The notes beneath the pieces were generated by a model. It was not told the origin of the DNA and did not search any database. It saw only the letters and a list, made by a program, of their open reading frames with translations. Below are positions 1 to 8,724 of a DNA stretch of 64,000 nt, piece after piece (positions within the stretch are counted from its first letter, which is position 1; every line of letters begins with the position of its first letter). The stretch is from contig NZ_CP024123.1 of assembly GCF_002736105.1 (NCBI RefSeq), forward strand, positions 2,782,001 to 2,846,000, written 5' to 3'. The stretch comes from Solibacillus sp. R5-41. Its GTDB lineage: Bacteria; Bacillota; Bacilli; Bacillales_A; Planococcaceae. Position numbers and translations under genes: made by a program.

Positions 1-105
1 CATTTGCTGTTGAAAAAGCTCTTTCGTTAATTGTTGAATATTCGACTGCGCCAACGAAAAAGGCGGTGTATATGTACCGACAGAAGCTATTTTTGGCAAG
101 GTCAT
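1..105 (-). CDS. Thiolase-fold synthase (KAS III / type III PKS-like), N-terminal fragment
   Basis: Only the first 33-35 codons lie in the window, and the gene runs off the left edge. The readable start, MTLPKIASVGTYTPPFSL, has the look of a beta-ketoacyl synthase III or type III polyketide synthase N-terminus, where a first beta-strand is followed by G-x-Y-x-P-P. Two starts are possible. The ATG at 105 is only 2 nt from the AAGGAG motif, while a TTG at 99 has an 8-nt spacing and gives MPKIASVG, so the TTG is preferred. Family assignment from so short a piece is tentative. The gene points away from the coat gene to its right. Confidence 0.4.
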   Translation of the reverse strand, partial: MTLPKIASVGTYTPPFSLAQSNIQQLTKELFQQQM

Positions 106-342
106 GTCTCCTTTTAAAAAATGCATTTCTACCAATATATTAAATGAACGAGAAAAATATAACGTTTTCCTACATGATAATGAGTAAACGGGATGCGTCA
201 ATTACACAATTGCCTTTCCATATATTTATATCTCACTAATATCCCCCTAGCTCCCCCGATTACGGAACAGCTAGAGGGACAGTTTAATTTATTGATTCTG
301 CATGTATGGGAAACAAATCTCCATTAATTAAAATTCACTTTG

Positions 343-876
343 TTATCGGTGACCGTGTGATTTTCCGCATTTGCAATTACAAATATGTGGTCTAAATGGT
401 GTTCCACACATCGTATGCGTTTCACAACATTCATTTACAACAGATTCCGTATGTGGGAAATGATATTGATGATGCATCATATGTCGATTAATAGTAGTCA
501 TATGTGAAGGTGAAATGTGTGGTATCACTTCATTTGTCACGATTGTTTGCTCATACTGACGTGTTGGTGATACGCGCGGTGCCTCGAATTGAGTAGGTCC
601 TGTTTGTGTCGGCAACTGTGTTGGCGATTGCGATTGCATCGGCATCTCCATCGGCATACCCATTGTCATATCCATTGGCATTTGCATTGGCATCTGCATT
701 GGCATCTGCATTGGCATCTGCATCGGCATTTGCATCGGCATTTGCATCGGCATTTGCATCGGCATTTGCATTGGCATTTGCATTGGCATTTGCATTGGCA
801 TTTGTTGCTGCGGGAAACCTTGAGTAAATTGCTCACTATTCATGTCAAATTGATTGTACCAATTACCATTATTCAT
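343..876 (-). CDS. CotD-like spore coat protein with MPMQ tandem repeat
   Basis: A 177-residue protein. The second half (about residues 100-177) matches the CotD inner spore coat pattern: a repeated P-H-I-x-P-S-H-x-T-x-x-N run, then H-x-Y-H-F-P-H-T-E-S, then a Cys/His-rich tail ending CNCKCGKSHGHR. The first half carries about ten perfect Met-Pro-Met-Gln tetrapeptides (about residues 26-68) decaying into MDMTMGMPMEMP. Such coat proteins assemble on the forespore in the mother cell. A strong GAAGGAGG motif precedes the ATG. A CATATGTTA sequence about 40 nt upstream resembles a sigma-K minus-10 element (CATAnnnTA), consistent with late mother-cell expression but not proof. The repeat should be length-variable between strains. 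Confidence 0.75.
   Translation of the reverse strand: MNNGNWYNQFDMNSEQFTQGFPQQQMPMQMPMQMPMQMPMQMPMQMPMQMPMQMPMQMPMQMPMQMPMDMTMGMPMEMPMQSQSPTQLPTQTGPTQFEAPRVSPTRQYEQTIVTNEVIPHISPSHMTTINRHMMHHQYHFPHTESVVNECCETHTMCGTPFRPHICNCKCGKSHGHR
646..807. repeat. 12-bp tandem repeat inside the coat gene
   Basis: On the + strand the unit is CATTTGCATTGG or CATCTGCATCGG, repeated about ten times in phase with the MPMQ codons of the leftward coat gene. Purine and pyrimidine positions drift only at third codon positions, so the array is under protein-level constraint. Long open frames on the + strand through this stretch are by-products of the repeat. Confidence 0.85.
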
Positions 877-986
877 CTAACGTCCTCCTTCTTGATGAGT
901 TTTGTATCCTTATTAACATATGAAACGGAAATACAATGAACTATTTGTATGCCTATACGTTTGATGGTACGATTTGAAGGTAGACC

Positions 987-1736
987 ATGACGACTAACAA
1001 TATTAAGAAGAATTGGGTGTGGAAACGAATGAATTTACAAACGGTTATGCAAGAGCTAGAGGCTTTAGGTAAGGAACGATCGAAAAAAATGTATCAATCT
1101 AACGGTGCACGTGAGCCACTTTTCGGCACGACGACGGGTTCTATGAAACCAATTGCCAAAATGATTAAAAAAAATCAACCTTTAGCAGAAGAGCTTTACG
1201 CTACGGGCAATTATGACGCCATGTATTTTGCCGGAGTTATCGCGGACCCTGCAGTCATGACGAAGGATGATTTCGAGCGCTGGATTGACGGTGCGTATTT
1301 TTATATGCTATCTGATTACGTCGTTGCTGTGACATTAGCTGAATCGGTTCTTGCCCAAGAAATCGCGGATACATGGATAGAAAGTGGCGAGGAATTAAAA
1401 ATGTCTGCGGGCTGGAGTTGCTATTGCTGGCTTTTAGGTAACCGCAAAGACACTGAATTTTCAGAGCAAAAACTCTTAGGCATGCTTGAAACCGTTAAAA
1501 ATTCGATTCATGATGCGCCGGAACGTACAAAATCTGCGATGAATAATTTCATATACACAACAGGGGTTTCCTTTTTGCCACTACATGAAAAGGCAATGAA
1601 AATCGCCCAAGCAGTCGGTACAGTCGAAATCAAAAAGGTTAATAAAAAAAGTAGTTTTGTGAACGCCTATGAAAGCATTCAGAAAGAAGTAGAAAAAGAA
1701 CGTATTGGTTTCAAACGCAAATATGTAAGATGTTAA
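987..1736 (+). CDS. AlkD-like DNA alkylation repair protein
   Basis: A 249-residue all-helical protein of the AlkD/HEAT-repeat DNA glycosylase family. Typical features are the N-terminal stretch ELEALGKERSKKMYQSNGA, then a basic helix (GSMKPIAKMIKKNQ), and the WxxSxxxW-type segment around DTWIES and SAGWSCYCWLLG. Family members remove alkylated (N3/N7-methyl) purines from DNA. An AAGG motif sits 6 nt before the ATG at 987. A second ATG at 1029 matches the usual family start (MNLQTVMQEL) but has a weak ribosome site. A terminator follows at once. Confidence 0.72.
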   Translation: MTTNNIKKNWVWKRMNLQTVMQELEALGKERSKKMYQSNGAREPLFGTTTGSMKPIAKMIKKNQPLAEELYATGNYDAMYFAGVIADPAVMTKDDFERWIDGAYFYMLSDYVVAVTLAESVLAQEIADTWIESGEELKMSAGWSCYCWLLGNRKDTEFSEQKLLGMLETVKNSIHDAPERTKSAMNNFIYTTGVSFLPLHEKAMKIAQAVGTVEIKKVNKKSSFVNAYESIQKEVEKERIGFKRKYVRC

Positions 1737-1746
1737 GAACACAGAG

Positions 1747-1781
1747 CATGTTGAATTTATACACATTCAACATGTTTTTTT
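1747..1781 (+). terminator. Intrinsic terminator of the AlkD-like gene
   Basis: A 10-bp stem (CATGTTGAAT / ATTCAACATG) with an 8-nt loop is followed by a run of seven T. Confidence 0.85.
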
Positions 1782-1836
1782 ATGAAGGTTTTTTTAGGAT
1801 GATTGGAGAATAAATTAATATACGAGGAGGGCTAAA

Positions 1837-2160
1837 ATGGATATCATCAAACTGACTATTATGCCAATTATCGTTGCACTCATAGCAACGGCTATTTTTA
1901 TGAAAATTTATAAAAATAAAGAAAAGGTAGATCATGGCTTTGCCTTCAATTATTTCAAACTATCCTATAGAAGAAAAATGATTCGAACACTTTACTCTTT
2001 CCTCGTTTTAATGGTGGCATTCGTCATTTTATATGCAGCTTCACCTTTAAGATTTCGCTATCTGCTATTCCTACTGCTATTTTCGGTTATCGGATTTATC
2101 ATTCAGTTTCTCTATAACTATAAAATGTGGAAACAAGAGCAAAACACACCCCCTGTTTAA
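1837..2160 (+). CDS. Small membrane protein, unknown function
   Basis: A 107-residue protein with three likely membrane segments (about residues 3-23, 52-70 and 74-93). Basic loops (KIYKNKEK, SYRRKMIR) lie between them and a hydrophilic C-terminus ends in TPPV. The ribosome site GAGGAGGG is 6 nt before the ATG. I do not recognise the family. It is the last + strand gene before the leftward accessory block starts. Confidence 0.65.
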   Translation: MDIIKLTIMPIIVALIATAIFMKIYKNKEKVDHGFAFNYFKLSYRRKMIRTLYSFLVLMVAFVILYAASPLRFRYLLFLLLFSVIGFIIQFLYNYKMWKQEQNTPPV

Positions 2161-2529
2161 GGGTAAAACTCTAAAAAGCCTTTATCAATACAATATTTAC
2201 CGCAACAGAATCAATGACACCGACCCGAACGGACTTTTCCGGATAACCGCCTGATGTTGAATTAAAATAAAGCTTGATTAAATATCTTTCTAAATCCCTT
2301 GATATCACAGTATAGAAAAAGCCATCATTTTGAATAAAGATCGATCAAAACGATAGCTTTTCATAATTTTTTATGGACTGTTTTTTATAAATAAGATTAT
2401 TTATTTTAAAGATCTTTATTTCACTAAAGTACACCAATAGTTTAGGTACAATCCTTCACAAGTTATATTCGATTTCTCATTCGAAAGTGATGACTGTTAT
2501 ACTCTATAAGTTACCTTTAGGAAACATGC
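2161..2529. other. Gene-free stretch with possible RHS-core remnant
   Basis: No complete gene is visible. In one + strand frame (about 2166-2252) the reading LYQYNIYRNRINDTDPNGLF, then RITA and a stop, resembles the end of the RHS core (N-L-Y-x-Y-x-x-N-x-P-I-N-x-x-D-P-x-G-L), so this may be the last scrap of an RHS-repeat protein. The rest (2253-2529) is AT-rich with no clear signal. Confidence 0.35.
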
Positions 2530-3303
2530 TTACCTTTTATAATCAATAAAATATGTATCATATGATTCTTGAAAATTATACCCAAGTTTTTGGGCTAATT
2601 TAACAGATTCCTCATTAGCACCATCCCAACTAGGGTACTTTCCTCTATCCAGACAATCCAAAATCAAGGTAGAAGCTATTATTGTTGCTAATCCTTTCCT
2701 TCTATGGTTAGGGTGACTGGCCACTTCAATCTCAATCCCATCATCATATATACTAAATGATGTAGCAGCAGAAACAACTTGGCCTTCATTCAAAATAGCA
2801 AAACCTACTCCCCTATTGATAAAATCATCAATAGAATCAAACTGACTTACAAAGTCTTCTGAAAGTTCATGGAAAGACGGTTCTGTTGCTATCTTTTTAT
2901 CTATACGCTTAATTTCATATCCTTCTGGTAATATAGATAGTAGGGTCTGTAAATGTTTTTTATCTAAATGCTCTGGTTTCTTTTTAAATCTGTAACGTTG
3001 AAACTTCTCAATAGAACCAACATGAAACGTTTCAATGCGATTTTTCCATTCATCGGAATCAACAATTGCAAGTGCAAAATCCGGTAGATTACAAAGTAAT
3101 TCTTCAGCTTCCTTCGCCTCGGAATTTCCAGCAAAAAACACAAAGATCCCAACTGTTATTTGTGCAACCGTTGGATTCTCGAGATCATCAACCCAAGCAG
3201 ATCCCATATGCCCTTGAAGATATGAAAGAATAATAGTACTATCAATTTTTTCAAACATTGAGATTAACTTTTCCCTAACATTTATATCTGCTTCAAAAAT
3301 CAT
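2530..3303 (-). CDS. GNAT-family acetyltransferase (GNAT_acetyltran-type)
   Basis: A 257-residue protein. The C-terminal half carries the GNAT fold: a GQVVSAATSF strand, an acidic strand GIEIEVASHPNHRRKGLA containing the acetyl-CoA motif (R-R-K-G-L-A), and a closing segment SWDGANEESVKLAQKLGY. The N-terminal half (residues 1-120) is the extra domain seen in Bacillus PF12746-like acetyltransferases. The substrate is unknown. It is the leftmost gene of the accessory block. No palindromic repeat is seen next to its 3' end. Confidence 0.75.
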   Translation of the reverse strand: MIFEADINVREKLISMFEKIDSTIILSYLQGHMGSAWVDDLENPTVAQITVGIFVFFAGNSEAKEAEELLCNLPDFALAIVDSDEWKNRIETFHVGSIEKFQRYRFKKKPEHLDKKHLQTLLSILPEGYEIKRIDKKIATEPSFHELSEDFVSQFDSIDDFINRGVGFAILNEGQVVSAATSFSIYDDGIEIEVASHPNHRRKGLATIIASTLILDCLDRGKYPSWDGANEESVKLAQKLGYNFQESYDTYFIDYKR

Positions 3304-3424
3304 TCAATTCCTTCTTCCTTGAGTAATATTTTTCCCATCATTATCCATATTACCATATAAACTTAAAAATTAGAATTGCATTAATTGTTAATTTATTTAT
3401 TTTACAGGCTTTTTGATGAAGTTT

Positions 3425-3565
3425 TCTGCTACATTAGTTTAATAAGAAATTAAGGCTTTCTGAACAGCTCAATAATCATCAAGTATAGCAAGCGTTAGCC
3501 CAATAAAGAAAAAAAGAGTTGCTTATGCAACTCAACGATATTTAATTAACACCACCGTCGTTGAA
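3425..3565. repeat. Palindromic cassette-type repeat R1 (one and a half units)
   Basis: It begins CTGCTACATTAGTTTAATAAG, reaches a second core CGTTAGCCCAATAAAG at 3493, and then starts another unit with hairpin GAGTTGC-TTAT-GCAACTC (3516-3533). It ends with CACCACCGTCGTTGAAG. It lies directly 3' of the leftward membrane gene that stops at 3580. On that gene's sense strand, the hairpin plus following T-run reads as a terminator. Confidence 0.7.
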
Positions 3566-3579
3566 GAAGAAAAAGTGGC

Positions 3580-4275
3580 TTATTCAACAATCGCGTCCGA
3601 TTGATGAATATCTTTTTTATTCTTGTCTTGTAATTTATCTTGCTGCACAGCAAAAAATCTTCGAACTGGGATATTTATATAAAAGAACAACCCCATAATG
3701 AGAATCGCGAAAATCCACCCTGCGATTTGTTTATAAATCAACATTCCACCATAACCATCAATTCCATACTTTTTAAGTAGAAATACTGTTAATCCTGCCA
3801 TAAATAGACCTCTGACAATGAAAACAACCTGAATGAATTGAAACCATATAAAGATTCCTTTTTGAAAAAATAATGTTGTACTGTCCTTTCGTGCATAACC
3901 TTGCAAATAAGCAAAATCAACAGCAAAGTATAAAGAAAAAGGACGCTTAAAAATCAAAGCAATAAAGTAAATAACTGTATAAAACAGACCTAAATATACC
4001 CCATTCCATATCATTTGCTCTGCTGATCCTGATATCAGATTAATAGCGGTTCCTAGTGCCAATGAGCCTATGATAAATAATCCTGTTATGTTAAATTGCT
4101 TATCTAATATAAATCGATAACAGGTATAAACAAATCCCGGAATTGTTGAAATCAGCATTGCTGCATAATCTCCAAAAGGTTCCTTCCCATAATTCCATAT
4201 AATATAAGGTAATGCTGCATAAAAAATCAAATCCAATAAAATTAACCTTTTGTTTGAACGTTGTCTTTTTACCAT
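3580..4275 (-). CDS. VC0807-like integral membrane protein
   Basis: The protein has about 231 residues and five or six membrane segments, including LLDLIFYAALPYIIWNY near the N-terminus. It has the general look of the VC0807 / septation-protein-A-like group. The start chosen is the internal ATG at 4275 (MVKRQRSNK) behind GGAGGGGG; an ATG 12 nt further upstream is also possible. The last 25 residues are charged. Function unknown. It is a single-gene unit with repeats on both sides (R1 at its 3' end, R2 upstream). Confidence 0.65.
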   Translation of the reverse strand: MVKRQRSNKRLILLDLIFYAALPYIIWNYGKEPFGDYAAMLISTIPGFVYTCYRFILDKQFNITGLFIIGSLALGTAINLISGSAEQMIWNGVYLGLFYTVIYFIALIFKRPFSLYFAVDFAYLQGYARKDSTTLFFQKGIFIWFQFIQVVFIVRGLFMAGLTVFLLKKYGIDGYGGMLIYKQIAGWIFAILIMGLFFYINIPVRRFFAVQQDKLQDKNKKDIHQSDAIVE

Positions 4276-4380
4276 ATCCCCCTCCATTTATCCCCATACA
4301 GCTTCGCACTTATTTATACATATATGCGCTTTAACTATATAATTTTACCCGATTGACGAATAAGCAAAACATTATTCTTA

Positions 4381-4474
4381 TACTAAACTGCACCTTTAGT
4401 TTAATAAGAAAAAAGCTGTCTAAGCTGAGCTGCTCAACGCTCTTCAAGTAATGCACCGCGTTTGCTTAATAAAC
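4381..4474. repeat. Palindromic cassette-type repeat R2
   Basis: It reads TACTAAACTGCACCTTTAGT and continues TTAATAAGAAAAAAGCTG. A GAGCTGCTC core and CTTCAAGTAATGCACC follow, then GCGTTTGCTTAATAAAC. Arm and centre order match the family. It ends 12 nt before the stop codon of the leftward acetyltransferase at 4486, placing it on that gene's 3' side. Confidence 0.75.
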
Positions 4475-4485
4475 TATTTTATGTT

Positions 4486-4956
4486 TTAACAGACCTTTTT
4501 ATAAAATATAAGGGTTGTGTTATCGTTTAATTTCTTGCTTACTCCTGTTTTTCTATAACCCATTTTTTCGTATAAATAACAATTTCGTTCTTCCTCTAAG
4601 ATTGTAGCTAATTCCCACGTAGTTGCTTGAGGGAACATACCTTCAATTAAATTTATAACCAACTGAGCTATCCCTTTTCCTTGGTGAGTAGGCAAAATAA
4701 ACATAGGACTGATCCAAAACTGTACGTCTTCTCTCCAAAAAACAAAGATAGCTCCCACAAGCATATTATCCGCTACTATCTTGTAAAAACTACCATTATG
4801 TTGATTTATTCTTGATATTACTTTATCAATAGTTTCATTTGCTGGGTTTGTTTTGTAATCCTCATACTTATTCAACAAAGGCATAAAGGCTTTAACCTGA
4901 AGATCAAAAATAGCTTGTGCATCGATTTCAATTGCTTTATCCAATCTAAGTTCCAT
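4486..4956 (-). CDS. GNAT-family N-acetyltransferase
   Basis: The protein has 156 residues with a complete GNAT domain. Motif A is ISPMFILPTHQGKGIAQLVI, containing the Q-x-x-G-x-G/A acetyl-CoA pyrophosphate loop (HQGKGIAQ). The final strand reads YLYEKMGYRKTGVSKKL. The start is the ATG at 4956, 7 nt after AAGGTG. Substrate unknown. It sits just downstream of the ClbS-like gene (5003) in the same direction with 46 nt between them, so the two may be co-transcribed. Repeat R2 follows its stop. Confidence 0.8.
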   Translation of the reverse strand: MELRLDKAIEIDAQAIFDLQVKAFMPLLNKYEDYKTNPANETIDKVISRINQHNGSFYKIVADNMLVGAIFVFWREDVQFWISPMFILPTHQGKGIAQLVINLIEGMFPQATTWELATILEEERNCYLYEKMGYRKTGVSKKLNDNTTLIFYKKVC

Positions 4957-5002
4957 TATTTTCACCTTCTTTATATTTTTAATGAAACAGTAACGTTTTC
5001 AT

Positions 5003-5521
5003 TTATACATCCAAGTTATGTAACATTTTCGCAATAACTGAACATTTTTTGATTGCCCATTTGTAATGGTCAACTGTATTCGCTGCAAAATAACTATAAA
5101 GGTTACTTGTTTTTGACCATTTATACTGTTTTTTCATGATGATTTCTTCATATGTATGAGATTCAATTAATTGGACAACACGCCTATGACTTAGTGTCAC
5201 TTTTTTTATTGCATTTGTTAGTGATTCGTCCTGGTAGTTTGTCCAAATTTGATCGTTTAATTTACCTAGCGTACGCCACTTATAACCCGGTGCTGGCATT
5301 GCAGGGGTATCGCCATTCATCCCTTCGTTGTACCATCGTTCAAGCATCGCATGCCATTCATATAAATGCATGAGAATGTCACGAAAGTTTTTATCACGAT
5401 CTGTTATATCAACAGAAAGTTTTCGTTTACGTGTTGGAACACTTTCGATAATTGTAAATAATTGATCAAAGCTTTCCTGGATTGCTATTAAAAAGAGTTC
5501 TTTTGAATTAACTGTCGGCAT
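5003..5521 (-). CDS. ClbS/DfsB-family four-helix bundle protein
   Basis: The protein has 172 residues and begins MPTVNSKELFLIAIQESFDQ. The family marks are the helix ending DKNFRDILMHLYEWHAMLERWY, a conserved P-A-P-G-Y-K-W linker, and a final aromatic segment AANTVDHYKWAIKKC. ClbS proteins of the DinB-like superfamily hydrolyse or sequester reactive small molecules such as colibactin. DfsB members are named for diffusible factor cyclisation. Enzyme role here is inferred only. The start is the ATG at 5521 with GGAGAATAGAG before it; an upstream GUG-type extension lacks a good ribosome site. Confidence 0.75.
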   Translation of the reverse strand: MPTVNSKELFLIAIQESFDQLFTIIESVPTRKRKLSVDITDRDKNFRDILMHLYEWHAMLERWYNEGMNGDTPAMPAPGYKWRTLGKLNDQIWTNYQDESLTNAIKKVTLSHRRVVQLIESHTYEEIIMKKQYKWSKTSNLYSYFAANTVDHYKWAIKKCSVIAKMLHNLDV

Positions 5522-5851
5522 CTCTATTCTCCATTCTCCTATTATCCCTTTGAAAAAAAGTTTGATTTTTTTAGACATCCTTATTTCACTACCCTCCTCT
5601 GTTAGTGAAGTTTTTATTTTTCTATGTATACTCTTTCTAGTAATTTAGAAATAATCCCTTTATAAAATAATATTTTTGGAGGTATGTATTTTGTAAATAT
5701 CAAAAGCATGGGAAACTAATGAATCTAAAAAGAGTATTGAAGGTTTTTCTCGTCTATACCATCGTTTAAAATTTCTTTTTTAGTTATGAGAAAGAGAATC
5801 TCTCAGTATAATAGACTAAATTTTATTCAACAAGATTTGAGGTGAGTTCCT

Positions 5852-6793
5852 ATGTTTTCAATACTGCTAGCTATAAGCATTGGAGCCGTTTTTGCTATGC
5901 AAACAGCTATCAATGCTCAATTACGAAAAGTTGTGATTTCTCCTTTTTTAGCTTCAATGCTATCATTCGCTGTAGGGTTCATCTTCTTAGCTATCACAAT
6001 ATTAGTTAGTGGTTTACCATTAGGTATTCCATTAGAGTTATTCTCAAGCCAACCTATTTTTATTTGGCTAGGGGGGATTTGTGGTGCAATTGCTATAACC
6101 ACCAATATACTTTTATTCCCTAAATTAGGAAGTGTACAAACATCTATAATACCAATTTTGGGAATAACCTTGATGAGTATGTTAATAGATAATTATGGTT
6201 GGTTTAAATCCATTCCATATTCTTTCGGCTTGAACCGAGTCATTGGGGTTTTACTGGTCATAATAGGTGTTTTTTTTGCTGTGGCTATACCGAGAATGAA
6301 AACTAAACAAAATCCTTCCGAAGCAGCTATGAAAAACATGTTAAATCAATGGATTTGGCGTTTAGTAGGCATAATAGCAGGAATGTTACTGGCTATACAA
6401 ATTGCTATCAATGGTCAGTTAGGGCTAGTTCTGAACTCTCCTTCCCACGCAGCCTTTGTTTCATTTTTTGTAGGTACTATTACGTTAATTATGGTTGTTG
6501 GGGCAATGGACCGTTCTTACACAAATATTAAAGAGCCTATTAAGCAGTCAGCTCCTTGGTGGGTATGGACTGGAGGTATACTAGGAGGGTCTTATGTCCT
6601 GATAAATGTATATCTTGTTGATCAAATCGGAAATGGACAAACTGTAGTCCTTGCTTTATTTGGTCAAATCACTGGTAGCTTGATAGTAGAGAAATTCGGT
6701 TTGTTTAACTCTTTAAAAAAACCAATTAAACTAATACAAATATTCGGTTTAATCGTTATGATAGTTGGTGTCTTTTTAATCCAGATATTCTAA
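5852..6793 (+). CDS. DMT-superfamily transporter, two YdcZ domains
   Basis: The protein has 313 residues and about ten membrane helices in two homologous halves. Half one starts FSILLAISIGAVFAMQTAIN, and half two at about residue 170 starts LVGIIAGMLLAIQIAINGQL. The paired A-x-Q-x-A-I-N-x-Q-L signatures are those of the DUF606/YdcZ (PF04657) group of drug/metabolite transporters. Substrate unknown. The ribosome site is GAGGTGAG. It is one of the few rightward genes in the accessory block and has its own terminator, not a palindromic cassette repeat. Confidence 0.82.
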   Translation: MFSILLAISIGAVFAMQTAINAQLRKVVISPFLASMLSFAVGFIFLAITILVSGLPLGIPLELFSSQPIFIWLGGICGAIAITTNILLFPKLGSVQTSIIPILGITLMSMLIDNYGWFKSIPYSFGLNRVIGVLLVIIGVFFAVAIPRMKTKQNPSEAAMKNMLNQWIWRLVGIIAGMLLAIQIAINGQLGLVLNSPSHAAFVSFFVGTITLIMVVGAMDRSYTNIKEPIKQSAPWWVWTGGILGGSYVLINVYLVDQIGNGQTVVLALFGQITGSLIVEKFGLFNSLKKPIKLIQIFGLIVMIVGVFLIQIF

Positions 6794-6855
6794 ATAACTT
6801 CATTATACGTTCTTTTGGGGAAGCACTTAACTTCTTTAAAAAGGTATACTTTTAA

Positions 6856-6890
6856 AACACTCTAAAAGTATACTTTTAGAGTGTTTGTAT
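6856..6890 (+). terminator. Perfect 30-nt palindrome / terminator
   Basis: AACACTCTAAAAGTA is followed directly by its exact reverse complement. The stem starts in the region after the YdcZ-type gene and the following bases are TTTGT. It can act in both directions, between the rightward transporter and the leftward short ORF at 6956. Confidence 0.7.
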
Positions 6891-6955
6891 AATATCCTAA
6901 AATAATTTTAAACGTATACAATCATTTCCCTCTCTTTGTAAATAGTAAACATTCT

Positions 6956-7180
6956 TCATCTTGATAAAATTAAATCCTCAGGTAATTCTGGAGAAATCCA
7001 TCCAAAAAGGGAGTCGCTACGTTCCTTCAGGTATTGTGTAGTAATGTTATTTAAAAGAAAATAAAAAACATTTACTGTACCTTCGCCAAGCTCTGTCGTC
7101 TCCCACTGTCGTTGAATTTTTCTTTCGATAATTTGGTCTTCAATTTCTGCAATTAATTCATCTACAATTGCTAGCCACAA
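6956..7180 (-). pseudogene. Short leftward ORF, probably a 5'-truncated gene
   Basis: The 74-codon frame (WLAIVDELIAEIEDQIIERK and on) has protein-like composition but no good start. The only initiator is a TTG without a ribosome site, and the open frame continues upstream through FILHIRIWLLIDDEEL to a stop without meeting an ATG. This suggests that the N-terminus has been lost. I do not recognise the family. Confidence 0.4.
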
Positions 7181-7361
7181 TTCTTCATCATCTATTAAAA
7201 GCCAAATTCTAATATGTAAAATAAAGATTGCTTAATAATTCTGTGTTGATATGCCGAATTTCTTCTTATTCCACTATGGTCAATATTTGGAAAAATCCCG
7301 AAATATAGTATGTAATTTTTGATATAATTACATATAACAATATATATTAAGGAGTGACTAT

Positions 7362-8054
7362 ATGAAAAAATTACTTATAGTAACAAGTTATTTAGGCTTT
7401 TTTATATTAGGAGGTTTAACCTTTACTTACCTCTCAACAACGGAAGCAGCAAGCAATATGAAAAAGATTAGCGTATTTCAAGATAAAATCAATTACTATG
7501 TAGATAAGGTTGAAAAAAAACCACTCGAGGGTCAATCTGGCTTTATTTATGAAGGTACTACTTATGTTCCAATGCGTTTTATTGCTGAGTCTTTAGGGGA
7601 AAAAGTGACATGGGATGGAAAATCAAAATCCGTATATATTGGTAATGTTCCAAAATTCATCTCTTTAAAAGATGTAAAACCTATTGGGAGTGATGAAGAC
7701 CACTTCTTCCATTACCCAAGCACTATTATTATTAGTACCGGAGAAAAGTTTGAACAATCCTATCAACTTGGTGGATATCATGGTGGGGGGGCTGTACAAG
7801 ATCATACAGTTGAATACTTAGCTAATGGAAATTACAAAGGATTCGAAACATATTTAGCACCAGTTAAAAAGCTAGTGGCGGGCTCTTTCGGCATAGGTTC
7901 TATGAAAATTTACGCAGATAATAAATTGATTTATGATAGTGGATCGATAAAAGAAAAGGTAAAGGTTAATGTTAATTTAGACGGTGCTTCAAAAGTAAAA
8001 TTTGAAATTGAAGGCAGTGGTTTAGGTATATTAGACCCTAAACTTATTCAATAA
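7362..8054 (+). CDS. Secreted stalk-domain / NPCBM-like protein
   Basis: A 230-residue exported protein. A signal peptide (MKKLLIVTSYLGFFILGGLT) ends near TTEAAS. Residues about 40-95 are a copper-amine-oxidase-N-like stalk domain with the hallmark TYVPMRFIAESLGEKVTWDG. Residues 115-230 resemble an NPCBM/NEW2 carbohydrate-binding module (GGYHGGGAVQDHTVEY, FETYLAP, KIYADNKLIYDS). It is probably bound to or active at the cell wall; the ligand is not known. The ribosome site AAGGAGTG is 6 nt before the ATG. Confidence 0.75.
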   Translation: MKKLLIVTSYLGFFILGGLTFTYLSTTEAASNMKKISVFQDKINYYVDKVEKKPLEGQSGFIYEGTTYVPMRFIAESLGEKVTWDGKSKSVYIGNVPKFISLKDVKPIGSDEDHFFHYPSTIIISTGEKFEQSYQLGGYHGGGAVQDHTVEYLANGNYKGFETYLAPVKKLVAGSFGIGSMKIYADNKLIYDSGSIKEKVKVNVNLDGASKVKFEIEGSGLGILDPKLIQ

Positions 8055-8724
8055 TTTAACAAAGTAAATATAGAAGAATCTGAAACCTAAAAGAAGTTTT
8101 TATAATGGAGTTCCATTATACGATTGAATTTTTTTAAAACAGATTCTTCTTTTCTCGCAAATCAGGTTTTATCGGCTCATTTAATCTAACTTCATTTCAA
8201 CCCAACAAGACAATGACCTTTTCCGCAACATTTAATGTAGTAATGTACGCTTAAGTCATCAATTGTTCATTTAAGTATATGGCTCTCCTAATGCAAAACG
8301 ATAAGGATTACAAAAGGAGCCATTTCCTTTTTGTACAGCATTTAACTCTTTCCAGCTACATTTTCAGTTGAAATCGAGGTGTCACCATAGGCAGACATTT
8401 AGATAATTCCACAATGTTTTCATTGGATGCAGCAATCCATTTATGTAAATAAAAGAACTGAGTGAGAAATAAAGCTCAGTTCTTTTGCAGAAATCCAGTT
8501 TCATAAATGTACGATTATATTATTTCCGTACACCTACAAAATTAAAGGCAGCTTAATGCCATAACGTTGCTATAAATTTGTAAGTCAATATAGTTGCTAG
8601 TTTATTAGACATTGAAAATTCACATAGAAATCATAGAGCTAGTCACAGGCTAAATAAGAAAAAACGCCTTCCTTATGAAGACTGTTTCATCCTTACGTGT
8701 CCTGTGATGATATCCATTTATTAA
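8055..8724. other. Gene-free stretch with several hairpins
   Basis: It contains a terminator for the stalk-domain gene (8072-8155: AGAAGAATCTG / CAGATTCTTCT, with an inner TATAATGGA / TCCATTATA stem). A GGCTCTCCT / AGGAGCC pair lies near 8281-8325. A terminator-like stem AAGAACTGAG / CTCAGTTCTT at 8453-8484 is followed by TT. At 8650-8680 the text GGCTAAATAAGAAAAAACGCC looks like a decayed cassette-type repeat on the 3' side of the peptidase gene. I see no coding region. Confidence 0.5.
8072..8155 (+). terminator. Terminator after stalk-domain gene
   Basis: The outer stem AGAAGAATCTG / CAGATTCTTCT closes a long loop that holds a second stem TATAATGGA / TCCATTATA. A TTTT run follows. Confidence 0.6.

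Noticed and set aside
589-939. Open frames on the + strand across the coat gene repeat (116 and 73 codons)
   Set aside because: They are by-products of the 12-bp repeat of the leftward CotD-like gene, with low-complexity translations and no ribosome site.
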